Below, piece after piece: positions 44,379 through 53,041 of a stretch of DNA of 53,173 nt (the stretch's first letter is position 1; each line of letters begins with the position of its first letter). A program made the position numbers and the translations under genes. The notes beneath the pieces were generated by a model. That model saw nothing but the letters and a program-made list of their open reading frames with translations, ran no database searches and was not told where the DNA came from. Origin of the DNA: Lachnospiraceae bacterium (lineage in GTDB: Bacteria > Bacillota > Clostridia > Lachnospirales > Lachnospiraceae); NCBI GenBank assembly GCA_022792295.1, contig JAAWAR010000072.1:1-53173 (forward strand), given 5' to 3'.

Positions 44379-45995
44379 TCACCAGACAGCCACGGTCCCG
44401 TCAAACCGCGGCTCCGTCGCACCGCACAGCGTACCGTCTGGGCCCTTAAGTATAATCTGCCCCCGTCCCAGGCTCAGGCTGTTCGCGGGAATGGAAATCT
44501 CATGGCCGTACCGCGCCATTTTCTCCGCCAGCCCGCGCATATATCCCTGCTCTATCTCGATTTGTCTGCCTCCAACCCACTGCCAGCGGGGCGCGTCAAG
44601 CGCTTCCTGTGGGTTCATATGGAAGTCAATTATGTTCGTCAAAAGCTGCATCTGACCCTGCGGCTGCATAAAGCCGCCCATCACACCGAACGGGCCCAAG
44701 GCCTGTCCGTCTTTTGTAAGGAAACCCGGGATAATTGTATGATATGGCTTTTTCCCAGGCGCGACGCAGTTTTCCATCGTCTCATCCATTGTAAAATTGT
44801 GACCGCGGTTCTGAAACAGAATCCCTGCCCCCGGAAGGACCACACCTGAACCGAACGGACGATAACCCGATTCAATAAAACTGATCATGTCCCCGTTCCC
44901 GTCGGCTGCACAGAGATAAACCGTGTCGCTTCCAAACGGCTGCCCCGGCTTCGGGTCCATTGCCGTCTCCCCGATCAGCCGCCGTCTTTCGTCTGCGTAT
45001 TCCTTCGAGAGCATCCGCCTGACATCTGCTTTCATGTATGCCGGATCCGTCACATAGCGCATTCCGTCCGAAAACGCCAGCTTCATGGCTTCCATCATCC
45101 GGTGCATCGTCTCCGGATCGTCATGGCCGCCCCGGATCTCCATCTTTTCCAGGATATTCAGCGCCATCAAAACAACGATTCCGTGGCCGTTTGGCGGGAT
45201 CTCCCAGACATCATAGCCCTTATAATTCGTCGAGATGGGCTCCACCCACTCTGCTCGGTAGGCACTCAAGTCCTCTTTTCGCAGGTAGCCGCCTGTTTCT
45301 CTGGAATACGCATCGATCCTCTCCGCCAGCGCCCCGCGGTAAAATGACTCGCCGTGCGTTGCGGCCAGTTCCTTCAGCGTTTTCGCCATTCCTGGGAAGC
45401 GGAACGTATCTCCCGGCATCGGAGGCTGTCCATCCTTTGAAAATTCGGCCGCCCAAAGTGCAAACCGCTCAGAAGGCAGGTCCTTTTTCAACCGGTTAAA
45501 GTCCCGCTGCCAGATCGCCGAAACCGTCGGCGAAACCGCAAAGCCGTCCTCCGCATAGGAGATCGCCGACTCCAGGATCTCCTCGAATGAAAGTTTCCCA
45601 AACCGGCTGTGTATCTCTGCCCAGCCGGAGATCAGCCCGGGAATCGTGACTGCGCCCCAACCGTACGCCGGCATCTCGGTATGTCCGGCTTTTTTGAGAG
45701 CTTCCACACACAAAAGCGCCGGGGCTGGGCCGCTGGCATTCAAACCGTACAGCTTTCCCTCATGCCAGATGAGTGCAAAGCCGTCTCCGGCCATATTGCA
45801 GGACATCGGCTCCACAACCGTCAGGCAGGCTGCCGTGGCAAGCGCCGCATCAATCGCATTTCCGCCCTTTTTTATCATATCCAAGCCGGCCTGGGCCGCA
45901 AGCGGCTGCGAGGTACAGACCATCCCGCGGCGGCCGTACGTCAGCGCACGCCGGGAGGGGTAGCGGTAAGTCAACGCATCAAATTGTACACGCAT
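44379..45995 (-). CDS. Gamma-glutamyltransferase-like Ntn hydrolase
   Basis: A 538-residue member of the gamma-glutamyltransferase family, made as a precursor that cleaves itself before a Thr; here the site is GSDTVYLCAADGNGDMISFI, with the catalytic Thr in SDTVY. Other signatures are GMVCTSQPLAAQAGLDMIKKGGNAIDAA, the EPMSCNMAGDGFAL stretch, PPNGHGIVVLMALN and GVMGGFMQPQGQMQ. There is no signal peptide, unlike periplasmic or secreted GGT, so it should act in the cytoplasm. The start is ATG 45995, with AAAGGA eight nt upstream. It may be a cephalosporin acylase-type or other amide hydrolase. It is a single-gene unit. Confidence 0.9.
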   Translation of the reverse strand: MRVQFDALTYRYPSRRALTYGRRGMVCTSQPLAAQAGLDMIKKGGNAIDAALATAACLTVVEPMSCNMAGDGFALIWHEGKLYGLNASGPAPALLCVEALKKAGHTEMPAYGWGAVTIPGLISGWAEIHSRFGKLSFEEILESAISYAEDGFAVSPTVSAIWQRDFNRLKKDLPSERFALWAAEFSKDGQPPMPGDTFRFPGMAKTLKELAATHGESFYRGALAERIDAYSRETGGYLRKEDLSAYRAEWVEPISTNYKGYDVWEIPPNGHGIVVLMALNILEKMEIRGGHDDPETMHRMMEAMKLAFSDGMRYVTDPAYMKADVRRMLSKEYADERRRLIGETAMDPKPGQPFGSDTVYLCAADGNGDMISFIESGYRPFGSGVVLPGAGILFQNRGHNFTMDETMENCVAPGKKPYHTIIPGFLTKDGQALGPFGVMGGFMQPQGQMQLLTNIIDFHMNPQEALDAPRWQWVGGRQIEIEQGYMRGLAEKMARYGHEISIPANSLSLGRGQIILKGPDGTLCGATEPRFDGTVAVW

Positions 45996-46035
45996 TGCTG
46001 TCATCCTTTCTCGATCTATATATTCTGCTGTCCCT

Positions 46036-46064
46036 ATCATACTGCAAACCGCGTTTTCCTGCAA
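46036..46064 (-). promoter_or_regulatory. Promoter of ggt
   Basis: On the minus strand TTGCAG (46059-46064), a 17-bp spacer and TATGAT (46036-46041), ending right after the stop codon of the upstream MATE gene. Confidence 0.6.
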
Positions 46065-47426
46065 TCATAAAAGCCCTGCCGCAGCGTTTTCCACGTCCAG
46101 TCTCCGGTAAAGCCGCCAGAAGTACAAAAGCTCCGCCGCGGCCGTAATCACCCATGAAAACACATACATCAGATACAAAGACTCGATCGTATGGAAGTGT
46201 GCAAATACCGTATAGATCCAAAACACCCGGAATACGCAAGAACCCATGGTCACGATGATTGTCGGCACTACGGTCCTTCCGAGTCCGCGGGAAGCGGCGA
46301 TCGCGCAGTCCATGAACGCACTGATCGAATACGACAAAGCCATAATCGAAAGCCGCTTGATCCCGGCCGCTATGACTGCACCGTCATTTGTAAACAAAGA
46401 GAGGAACGGATAGCGGAAGGCATAGATCAAGACGCCAAGCAGAAGTCCCACAAAGAAGGAGTAAAGCTGACAGAGCCAGAAGCTTCGGAGGACCCGTTCC
46501 TTTTTCCCCGCACCAAGATTCTGCGCCATAAAGCTTGCACACGCCGTATAAAAGGCCGCCATCATGTCATAAACAAGCGGATCCGCATTGGCCGCAGCCG
46601 AATTCCCTTCCACCATCACATGATCAAAGGAATTGACACTCGTCTGAACAAACAGATTCGCAAATGCAAACAGAGCATGCTGAAAGGCGGCAGGAAGCCC
46701 GATCTTCAGGATTCGTTTTACCTTATCAGCGTCGAACCGCAGTTCACGGACACGCAGCGAAATACTCTCCTCGCTTTGAAATAAAAGACGAAGCACCAGT
46801 ATGGCTGAGATGTACTGAGAAATGATGCTCGCAAACGCAACACCGGCCACACTCAGCCCACAGACAATCACAAAAAACAGGTTTAAAAGTACGTTGATCA
46901 CGCCCGCCGCCAACAAATAATACAGCGGCCGCTTTGTATCCCCGGCGGCGCTTAAGACCGCACTGCCGAAATTATAGAGAGCCAGGGCCGGCATTCCAAG
47001 CAGATAGATCCGAAGATACAGCACCGCACCGCCGATCAGCTCATCTTTTGTGCGCATGACGGAAAGGATAACACTCGCAAAGGAAATCCCCAGAATCAGG
47101 ATCAAAATCCCGGCCGCCAGGCAGAGGAGTGCCGCGGTATGCACTGTGCTGCGGATATGCCGTTCGTTTTTCGAGCCGATATAGAGTGCCGTCAGTGCAT
47201 TGACGCCGCTTGCAAGCCCGATTAAAAGTCCCGTGAACAAGGTCACTAGGATACTCGTAGAGCCTACGGCTCCTAATGCGATCGGTCCCGCAAATCTTCC
47301 GACCACTGCCACATCCGACATGTTGAATACGACCTGAAGAATGTTTGAGAACATCAGCGGGATACTGAAAAGCAGAATTTTTTTCCAAAGAGGGCCGTTA
47401 ACCAGGTCCATCTCATATTTTTTCAT
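46065..47426 (-). CDS. MATE-family efflux transporter 2
   Basis: A 453-residue MATE antiporter, only distantly like the one at 42139. N-lobe signature: FSIPLMFSNILQVVFNMSDVAVVGRFAGPIALGAVGS. Then SGVNALTALYIGSKNERHI, and in the C-lobe MAQNLGAGKKERVLRSFW. This set is common in clostridial genomes, and the substrates are unknown. The frame is open 14 codons further, but the ATG at 47426 has GAAGGG eight nt upstream. It is divergent from the small anchored-protein gene at 47524. Confidence 0.92.
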   Translation of the reverse strand: MKKYEMDLVNGPLWKKILLFSIPLMFSNILQVVFNMSDVAVVGRFAGPIALGAVGSTSILVTLFTGLLIGLASGVNALTALYIGSKNERHIRSTVHTAALLCLAAGILILILGISFASVILSVMRTKDELIGGAVLYLRIYLLGMPALALYNFGSAVLSAAGDTKRPLYYLLAAGVINVLLNLFFVIVCGLSVAGVAFASIISQYISAILVLRLLFQSEESISLRVRELRFDADKVKRILKIGLPAAFQHALFAFANLFVQTSVNSFDHVMVEGNSAAANADPLVYDMMAAFYTACASFMAQNLGAGKKERVLRSFWLCQLYSFFVGLLLGVLIYAFRYPFLSLFTNDGAVIAAGIKRLSIMALSYSISAFMDCAIAASRGLGRTVVPTIIVTMGSCVFRVFWIYTVFAHFHTIESLYLMYVFSWVITAAAELLYFWRLYRRLDVENAAAGLL

Positions 47427-47471
47427 CACGGTTTCCCTTCTCTTTTTATCTGGGCGGATTTTTGTCATGTC

Positions 47472-47487
47472 CGCGCCGTTCGGCGCG
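47472..47487. repeat. GC-rich palindrome between divergent genes
   Basis: CGCGCC-GTTC-GGCGCG, a perfect 6-bp arm repeat in the 97-bp gap between MATE 2 and the small membrane-protein gene. It may be an operator or chance. Confidence 0.4.
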
Positions 47488-47523
47488 TATGTTTATAAAA
47501 ATTTCTTTTGTAGAAAGGCTGTT

Positions 47524-47805
47524 ATGAAAACACGTTCCCCTCTCAAACGCATTCCGGAAAACGCCGTATTCTGGCTCCTTTTACTCTCTCTTTCTATCGG
47601 CTGCGCTGCCTCCCTCACGGGAAAACTGCGGGAAAAAGCAAGGGAGGAAACCAATTCTTCCTCCCTCCTTCCTGCTGCAGCCGCCTCCGAGATCCGTTCC
47701 CTTAAAGCTGCCTCCCCCTTAAGCCGGGAGCAGGTTTTACGCATCCTGCGCGCTGACCCGGATTTCCATGTGCTGCTTCCTTCCGAATCCGCGCTTTTGC
47801 CTTAA
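47524..47805 (+). CDS. Small membrane-anchored or exported hypothetical protein
   Basis: A 93-residue protein starting MKTRSPLKRIPENAVFW, with AGAAAGG five nt before the ATG. One hydrophobic segment (FWLLLLSLSIGCAASL, residues 17-32) acts as anchor or signal. The SIGC stretch is a poor lipobox. The rest is Ala/Ser/Leu-rich with a helical EIRSLKAASPLSREQVLRIL. No family is recognised. It is divergent from MATE 2 and convergent with the deacetylase gene. The start and the frame are supported by the ribosome site, while the function is unknown. Confidence 0.55.
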   Translation: MKTRSPLKRIPENAVFWLLLLSLSIGCAASLTGKLREKAREETNSSSLLPAAAASEIRSLKAASPLSREQVLRILRADPDFHVLLPSESALLP

Positions 47806-47832
47806 GTACACCGCGGCACGTGCCAAGGGCCT

Positions 47833-49026
47833 CTATGGCCGAAACTGGCTGTAAGACAGCCCGGGCACCAGCCCGCCCCGGTATCCGGCCAGCTCGCTCA
47901 CCGTCACAAGCTGATAGCCGCGCCTTGTAAGCTCCGGGATCAGCACCACTGCGGCATCTGCCGTGCTTTCATACAGATCATGCATCAAAACAATGTCTCC
48001 ATCTCGGACCCTTGAAAGGACCGCATCGATGGTTTTTTTTGCGTTCCGCGTCTTCCAGTCCTTCGTATCGAGGGACCAGAGGACCGCCGGCACGCCCTGC
48101 TTTGCAAGCGCCGCCCCGGCGGCGCTGTTAAGCGCACCTCCCGGCGGCCGCATTAACTTCGTCCGAGTGCCGGCCGCCGCCTCTAATGCGTTGTCCACCC
48201 GTGTGAGATCCGCAAGCAGCACAGCCTCCGAAAGTCTTGTTATGTCTCTATGTTCCCAAGTATGGCTCGCCGGCTCGCAGCCCATATCCACCATGCGTTT
48301 CACTGTATTCGGATAGCTGCCAATCCGGTTTCCGACCATAAAAAACGTGGCACGGCCGCCGTTTTCCTCCAGGCAGTCGAGAATCCGCATCGTCTCCGCG
48401 GACGGTCCGTCATCAAACGTCAGGGCAACCATCGGCTTTTTCGGATCGAGTATCCGGCCTGCGGCCATAAACTTCGGATCCCCCGGCATAGCTCCCTTCG
48501 CAGTCAGGGCGACCCGGACCCCGTCAATCCGAAGGCCCTTCCCTTCCTCTCCGGCGGTCTCCCCGTTTGTCACAAGCTCGCTCCACGTTCCGTTTTGCAG
48601 AACCGAATAATAGACATCATACAAAGCGGCAAGCTCACCGGTAAGCTTCATACGCACGGCCTCAAGCGGCATGACCGAATCTGTCGTTCCCGCCTGTGAC
48701 AGATTCTCCTCCCAGCTAAGCCAGCCCGAACCGCTTAGATTTACCTGATAGGCAAGCGTACCTGTCATACCTGCCGGCTGTCCTCCCACGCTCGCCCGAA
48801 AGCACGTCACATAGCTGTCTGCGAAAGCCTTTAGACAGGTGTTATCCTCCGTGTTTTCTGTCCAGCCGATTCCGTTCTGATGGATGCCGTACACGGCCTG
48901 CACCGCCGGGGCGGCCGCCCCTCCCCCATCGGCCGCATAGGCCGAAAATCCCACAAAAATGCCTGCGGCTGCGCATATGGCGGCCGCAAGCTTGCAAAAG
49001 AGGTGTGTCCCTCTGCTAAACTTCAT
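47833..49026 (-). CDS. Secreted polysaccharide deacetylase with ChW repeats
   Basis: A 397-residue exported protein. After a signal peptide (hydrophobic core to FSAYAAD) come two or three ChW (clostridial hydrophobic with Trp) repeats: YGIHQNGIGWTE, YQVNLSGSGWLSWEEN and YYSVLQNGTWSELVTNGETAG, which should bind it to the cell surface. Residues from about 195 on form a NodB carbohydrate esterase 4 domain: TFDDGPS (catalytic and metal Asp), SHTWEHRDI (metal His pair), RPPGG, WSLDTKDW and VLMHD. It would remove N-acetyl groups from peptidoglycan or a related polymer, often for lysozyme resistance. GGAAGGAT precedes the ATG. Confidence 0.92.
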   Translation of the reverse strand: MKFSRGTHLFCKLAAAICAAAGIFVGFSAYAADGGGAAAPAVQAVYGIHQNGIGWTENTEDNTCLKAFADSYVTCFRASVGGQPAGMTGTLAYQVNLSGSGWLSWEENLSQAGTTDSVMPLEAVRMKLTGELAALYDVYYSVLQNGTWSELVTNGETAGEEGKGLRIDGVRVALTAKGAMPGDPKFMAAGRILDPKKPMVALTFDDGPSAETMRILDCLEENGGRATFFMVGNRIGSYPNTVKRMVDMGCEPASHTWEHRDITRLSEAVLLADLTRVDNALEAAAGTRTKLMRPPGGALNSAAGAALAKQGVPAVLWSLDTKDWKTRNAKKTIDAVLSRVRDGDIVLMHDLYESTADAAVVLIPELTRRGYQLVTVSELAGYRGGLVPGLSYSQFRP

Positions 49027-49142
49027 TTATCCTTCCTTCTTTCGTATCTTAATTCGTAACCGTTCAGATTCTTTCCCTGTAACAAGCCAAAATCTATCCT
49101 GAATCGCCTGCCGAAATGGATTCTCGCCTGCTTTTTTAGGTC

Positions 49143-49739
49143 TTACTCAAAGGGCACAATGTCATCCGGTCCGCGCAGCAAATCCGCAGGCTGGCCCGAA
49201 CTGTCACTTTTATTAAACAATTCCTGGAACAACATGACGTATTCCCTGTAGGCCAGCTGCTCTTTAAGCTCTGAAAGCTGCTCCAGAATCTCCCGGTAAT
49301 ACCATTCATGCTTTCTCTTTTCCTTCTCACGGAACTTCTCCCAAACCCGCTCTCCCTTTAAAAGCCGGTCCGAGGCTGTGCTCCGCAGATTGCTGAGCTT
49401 GTCGCCCAAACACAAGATTTTTTCCTCCGGCAGCGCCGTCTTAAGCCTCCGGATCGTGGCTTCTTTGCGTTCCTGCCAGGAGAGTGCTTTATCCTCGCTT
49501 TCCGCCTGCACCAGCTCGGCGACCCGAGAGCCGAATTCCTTCTCCAACTCCCCATATGTAACACCGGCATCCTCGATCACGTCATGAAGCAGAGCCGCAC
49601 TGATAATCTCCGGGTCCGACGTCATGCCGGAGACAATCACCGCCGCCTCGTACGGATGAACGATATAGGGGATCAAAGTCCCCTTTCTGAGCTTTCCCTC
49701 ATGTGCCCGTGCTGCAAATTCTGCGGCTCTTTTTATCAT
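49143..49739 (-). CDS. HD-domain small alarmone hydrolase-like protein
   Basis: A 198-residue HD protein matching the hydrolase half of RelA/SpoT: IPYIVHPYEAAVIV (HxxHP-like His), AALLHDVIEDAG (the HD-x3-ED signature) and GDKLSNLRST (Asp). There is no synthetase, TGS or ACT domain, so it resembles single-domain small alarmone hydrolases of the MESH1 type, which remove pyrophosphate from (p)ppGpp. The C-terminal 70 residues are helical and charged. The ATG overlaps the mscS stop in ATGA, so it is translated with mscS, which itself adjoins glgB. Other nucleotide targets remain possible. Confidence 0.82.
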   Translation of the reverse strand: MIKRAAEFAARAHEGKLRKGTLIPYIVHPYEAAVIVSGMTSDPEIISAALLHDVIEDAGVTYGELEKEFGSRVAELVQAESEDKALSWQERKEATIRRLKTALPEEKILCLGDKLSNLRSTASDRLLKGERVWEKFREKEKRKHEWYYREILEQLSELKEQLAYREYVMLFQELFNKSDSSGQPADLLRGPDDIVPFE

Positions 49740-50605
49740 GTCCTCTCTCCCTTCCGAGAATCTTCTTTTACATGAACATTCAGGCAGTTGTAGGAAAGCT
49801 CGACGCCCTCCTTATCGAATGTAAGCTTGATCTTCTCGCGCAACTCCCAGCCGGCCAGCCAAATATTTTCCGTCTCCGTCCAGCCCCTTGCGCTCACGAT
49901 CACACCGTTTTCTGCAAAATCCGTCACGACTACGACGATTCCGTCTTCCTGCAGAATTAACGGCGATTCCTCAAAAATTTCGTATAAAAGCTCCTTCGCA
50001 TGCGCCAGATCCGACGAATAGCTGATCGACAGATCCAGAACGACCCTTCGTTTCTCGGCCCCTGTCACATTTGTGATGGGGGAATTGGCAATGTTGTTGT
50101 TCGGGATGGTAATCTTCCGGTTGTCTAACGGCAGGATCGTCGTATAGACCAAACCGATGGATTCCACGGTTCCTTCCCCGTCCTGCGTCACGATATAATC
50201 CCCCACCCTAAAGGGCTTCAAAAACAGGATCAGAACGCCCCCTGCAAAGTTCGCCAGCGTATTCTGCAGGGAAAGACTCAGAGCAAGTCCGGCGGTACCC
50301 ACAAGCGCAACGATTGACGCAGTCCTGACCCCAAGCCATTCTGCACTCATGAACGTCAAAAGCCCCAAAAGTACCACATAGAGCAGTGCGTCCAAAAACT
50401 TCCGCAATGTGATTTCAAGCCCGGCCCGCTCCATGGAGCGGCCGACCCCCTTCCTGAACACTCTGATGATTCGGATCCCCACGATCATAAAAACCGCCAC
50501 GCAGACGATGCGCAGGGCCCCCTGCATCGCAAGATGACCGAATTCTTTTAATTCTTCCAAATCCGCCACACTCCCCAAGTTCTTCCCCGGCCACGCAAAG
50601 GCCAC
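49736..50605 (-). CDS. mscS: Small-conductance mechanosensitive channel
   Basis: A 289-residue MscS channel that opens under membrane tension to release solutes in osmotic downshock. Three N-terminal helices include the pore helix TAGLALSLSLQNTLANFAGGVLILFLKPFRVGD. It is followed by the beta domain (ILPLDNRKITIPNNNIANSPITN) and the mixed C-terminal vestibule domain. The frame starts with GTG 50605, directly after the glgB stop, with only a weak ribosome site. A GTG at 50569 (VADLEELKEFG) behind GGGGA is an alternative. It is cotranscribed with glgB and the alarmone hydrolase. Confidence 0.92.
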   Translation of the reverse strand: MAFAWPGKNLGSVADLEELKEFGHLAMQGALRIVCVAVFMIVGIRIIRVFRKGVGRSMERAGLEITLRKFLDALLYVVLLGLLTFMSAEWLGVRTASIVALVGTAGLALSLSLQNTLANFAGGVLILFLKPFRVGDYIVTQDGEGTVESIGLVYTTILPLDNRKITIPNNNIANSPITNVTGAEKRRVVLDLSISYSSDLAHAKELLYEIFEESPLILQEDGIVVVVTDFAENGVIVSARGWTETENIWLAGWELREKIKLTFDKEGVELSYNCLNVHVKEDSRKGERT

Positions 50606-52966
50606 CTATTTTGCCGTCTTTTTTACCAACTTTTCGACCTGCTTTGAGAGGCGGTCGAGTGCACCTGCGCTTTTTTTCGCGCGCGGCTGTGCGGCGGTCT
50701 TGGTCTTCGTCTCTTTCTTCGGCGTCTCATTTATCGGCGTACATTGGAACACGCAGACACCCAAGGGCGGCAGATTGATCACGATCGAATTCTCCCTGGT
50801 ATCCCACTCCTCTTTTTTTGAATTTTTTACGCGGGGATTCGTCATACCGCTTCCTCCGAAGACCGCCGCGTCGCTGTTTAAAATTTCCTTGTATTTTCCG
50901 GCAAAGGGTACCCCCACGTGGAATTTTTCACGGGCTACAGGGACAAAGTTGCAGACAAACAAAAGCGTCTCCTCCTGCTTCTTCGTCCGGCGGATAAAGA
51001 TCGCGATGTTGTCCTCATGGTAGGTACAGTTGATCCACTCAAAGCCCTCCGGCTCGTAGTCAAGCTCATAAAGTGCCGGCTGGGTCCTGTAGAGATGATT
51101 TAAAGCTTTTACATACTCCTGAAGCGTTTTATGAAGCGGGTATTCCAAAAGCTCCCACTGCAGGCCGGCGTTCTCATTCCACTCATCCATCTGGCCGAAA
51201 TCCTGGCCCATGAACAAAAGCTTCTTCCCCGGATGGCCCATCATAAAACCGTATGCCGCCCGCAGGTTTGCGAATTTTTTCTCCTGGGTATCCCCCGGCA
51301 TCTTTCCGGCCATAGAGCCCTTGCCATGAACCACCTCGTCATGCGAAAAGACGAGCATAAAGCGCTCGCTGTAGGCATACAGCATGCTGAAGGTCAATTC
51401 CCCGTAATGCTGACTGCGGAAATAGGGATCGCACTGCATATAGCCGAGAAAGTCGTTCATCCAGCCCATATTCCATTTATAGTCAAAGCCCAGGGCTCCC
51501 TCCTTGACATCCCCTGTGATCTGCGGCCAGGCCGTTGATTCCTCGGCGATCAAAAGTGCTCCTTTGGCTTTCTTATGGAAAATGGAGTTGAGATGCTTTA
51601 AAAACTCTACGGCCTCCAAATTCTCATGGCTGCCGTAAATATTGGCGACCCATTCACCCGCGTTCTTTCCATAATCCAAATACAGCATTGAGGCCACCGC
51701 ATCCATGCGGATTCCGTCGGCATGGTACTCTTTGGCCCAGAACAAGGCATTGGAAATCAAAAAGTTTGATACCTGCGGCCTCCCATAATTATAAATAAGC
51801 GTCCCCCAATGCGGATGGCTGCCCTGACGCGGATCCAGATGCTCATAGAGGCATGTCCCGTCAAAGGAGGCCAGCCCATAGGCATCCCGCGGAAAATGCG
51901 CGGGTACCCAGTCCAGAATGACACCGATCTCCTGTCCGTGCATGTAATCCATAAATGCCTTGAAATCATCCGGCGTTCCATAACGGCTCGTCGGCGCATA
52001 ATACCCCGTCACCTGGTAACCCCAGGAAGCGTCTAGCGGATGCTCCATCACCGGCAGAAGCTCTATATGGGTATAGCCCATTTCCTTTACATACCCCGCC
52101 AGTCTTTCGGCAATCTCATCGTAGCGGTAAAACTGGCTGCCGTTTATCTCCTTCCCTTCTGCATCGATTGCGACGGGCTTTTGCAGCCAGGAGCCCAGAT
52201 GCACCTCATAGACGGACATGGGCTTTTCATGGCCTGCGCTCTTTTCACGGGACTTGATCCAGGCGTCATCCTTCCACTTATATTGGGAAAGCTCCCACAC
52301 CACAGAGGCCGTGTTGGGCCGCAGCTCAGCACAGAACGCATACGGATCTGCCTTCAGCATCGGCTGTCCCGCCCGCGTCTTGATTTCGTATTTATAAAGG
52401 GCTCCCGGCTCAAGCCCCGGAATAAACAGCTCGAAGACCCCCGACTGACCGCGCCTGTACATCTGATGGCGCCGCCCATCCCAGAGGTTGAAATCCCCGA
52501 CCACGCTGACCCGCATCGCTTTCGGTGCCCAGACCGCAAACTGAACGCCTCTAACGCCGTCAAGCGTAACCGGATGGGCTCCCAGCTTCTCATAGGATTC
52601 ATAGTAAATCCCTGCTTCCAGCTTTTTAAAATCCTCGTTTTTAAAAACGGAACGGAAGCGGTAGGAATAGGGGTCCTCTACTTCTTCCTTTCCGTTTTCA
52701 TACTCCACAGCAAAGCGATAGGGGATGAGCTCCCTTTCTCCCTCTAAAAGTGCCGCAAAAAAGCCGCCTTCATCCGCCATTTCCATGGTAAGCTCTTGTT
52801 TCCCAAGCTTTACCGACACAGCCTTCGCCTCGGGAAAAAATGCCTGGAGCAGAAGCCCCTCCTTTACCACATGCGCTCCCAGAAGCTTTCCCGGATTATC
52901 CGCCTCCGAATACACAATCTCCTCAATTCCAGCCCAATCCATCAGATCATATAAAATCTTATCCAT
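50606..52966 (-). CDS. glgB: 1,4-alpha-glucan branching enzyme
   Basis: Makes alpha-1,6 branches in glycogen. The 786-residue GH13 enzyme has two N-terminal carbohydrate-binding segments (FPEAKAVSVKLGKQ; FAVWAPKAMRVSVVGDFNLWDGR), then a TIM barrel with VILDWVPAHFPRD, DGIRMDAVASMLYLDYG (nucleophile Asp), LIAEESTAWP (acid Glu) and FSHDEVVHGKGS (stabilising Asp). The last 45 residues are a Lys/Ala/Thr-rich tail (ETPKKETKTKTAAQ...VEKLVKKTAK), not usual for GlgB. The ATG at 52966 has GGGGG eight nt upstream and is preferred over the ATG at 52987. No other glg genes are in view. Confidence 0.95.
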   Translation of the reverse strand: MDKILYDLMDWAGIEEIVYSEADNPGKLLGAHVVKEGLLLQAFFPEAKAVSVKLGKQELTMEMADEGGFFAALLEGERELIPYRFAVEYENGKEEVEDPYSYRFRSVFKNEDFKKLEAGIYYESYEKLGAHPVTLDGVRGVQFAVWAPKAMRVSVVGDFNLWDGRRHQMYRRGQSGVFELFIPGLEPGALYKYEIKTRAGQPMLKADPYAFCAELRPNTASVVWELSQYKWKDDAWIKSREKSAGHEKPMSVYEVHLGSWLQKPVAIDAEGKEINGSQFYRYDEIAERLAGYVKEMGYTHIELLPVMEHPLDASWGYQVTGYYAPTSRYGTPDDFKAFMDYMHGQEIGVILDWVPAHFPRDAYGLASFDGTCLYEHLDPRQGSHPHWGTLIYNYGRPQVSNFLISNALFWAKEYHADGIRMDAVASMLYLDYGKNAGEWVANIYGSHENLEAVEFLKHLNSIFHKKAKGALLIAEESTAWPQITGDVKEGALGFDYKWNMGWMNDFLGYMQCDPYFRSQHYGELTFSMLYAYSERFMLVFSHDEVVHGKGSMAGKMPGDTQEKKFANLRAAYGFMMGHPGKKLLFMGQDFGQMDEWNENAGLQWELLEYPLHKTLQEYVKALNHLYRTQPALYELDYEPEGFEWINCTYHEDNIAIFIRRTKKQEETLLFVCNFVPVAREKFHVGVPFAGKYKEILNSDAAVFGGSGMTNPRVKNSKKEEWDTRENSIVINLPPLGVCVFQCTPINETPKKETKTKTAAQPRAKKSAGALDRLSKQVEKLVKKTAK

Positions 52967-53004
52967 ATAATCTACCCCCTGGTTCATTCTTCCTTATGCC
53001 TCCT

Positions 53005-53033
53005 ATTTTACCATTTTAAGGGCATGCTTACAA
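53005..53033 (-). promoter_or_regulatory. Promoter of glgB-mscS-alarmone hydrolase
   Basis: On the minus strand TTGTAA (53028-53033), a 17-bp spacer and TAAAAT (53005-53010), about 40 bp before the glgB ATG. Confidence 0.5.
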
Positions 53034-53041
53034 GTGGCAAA

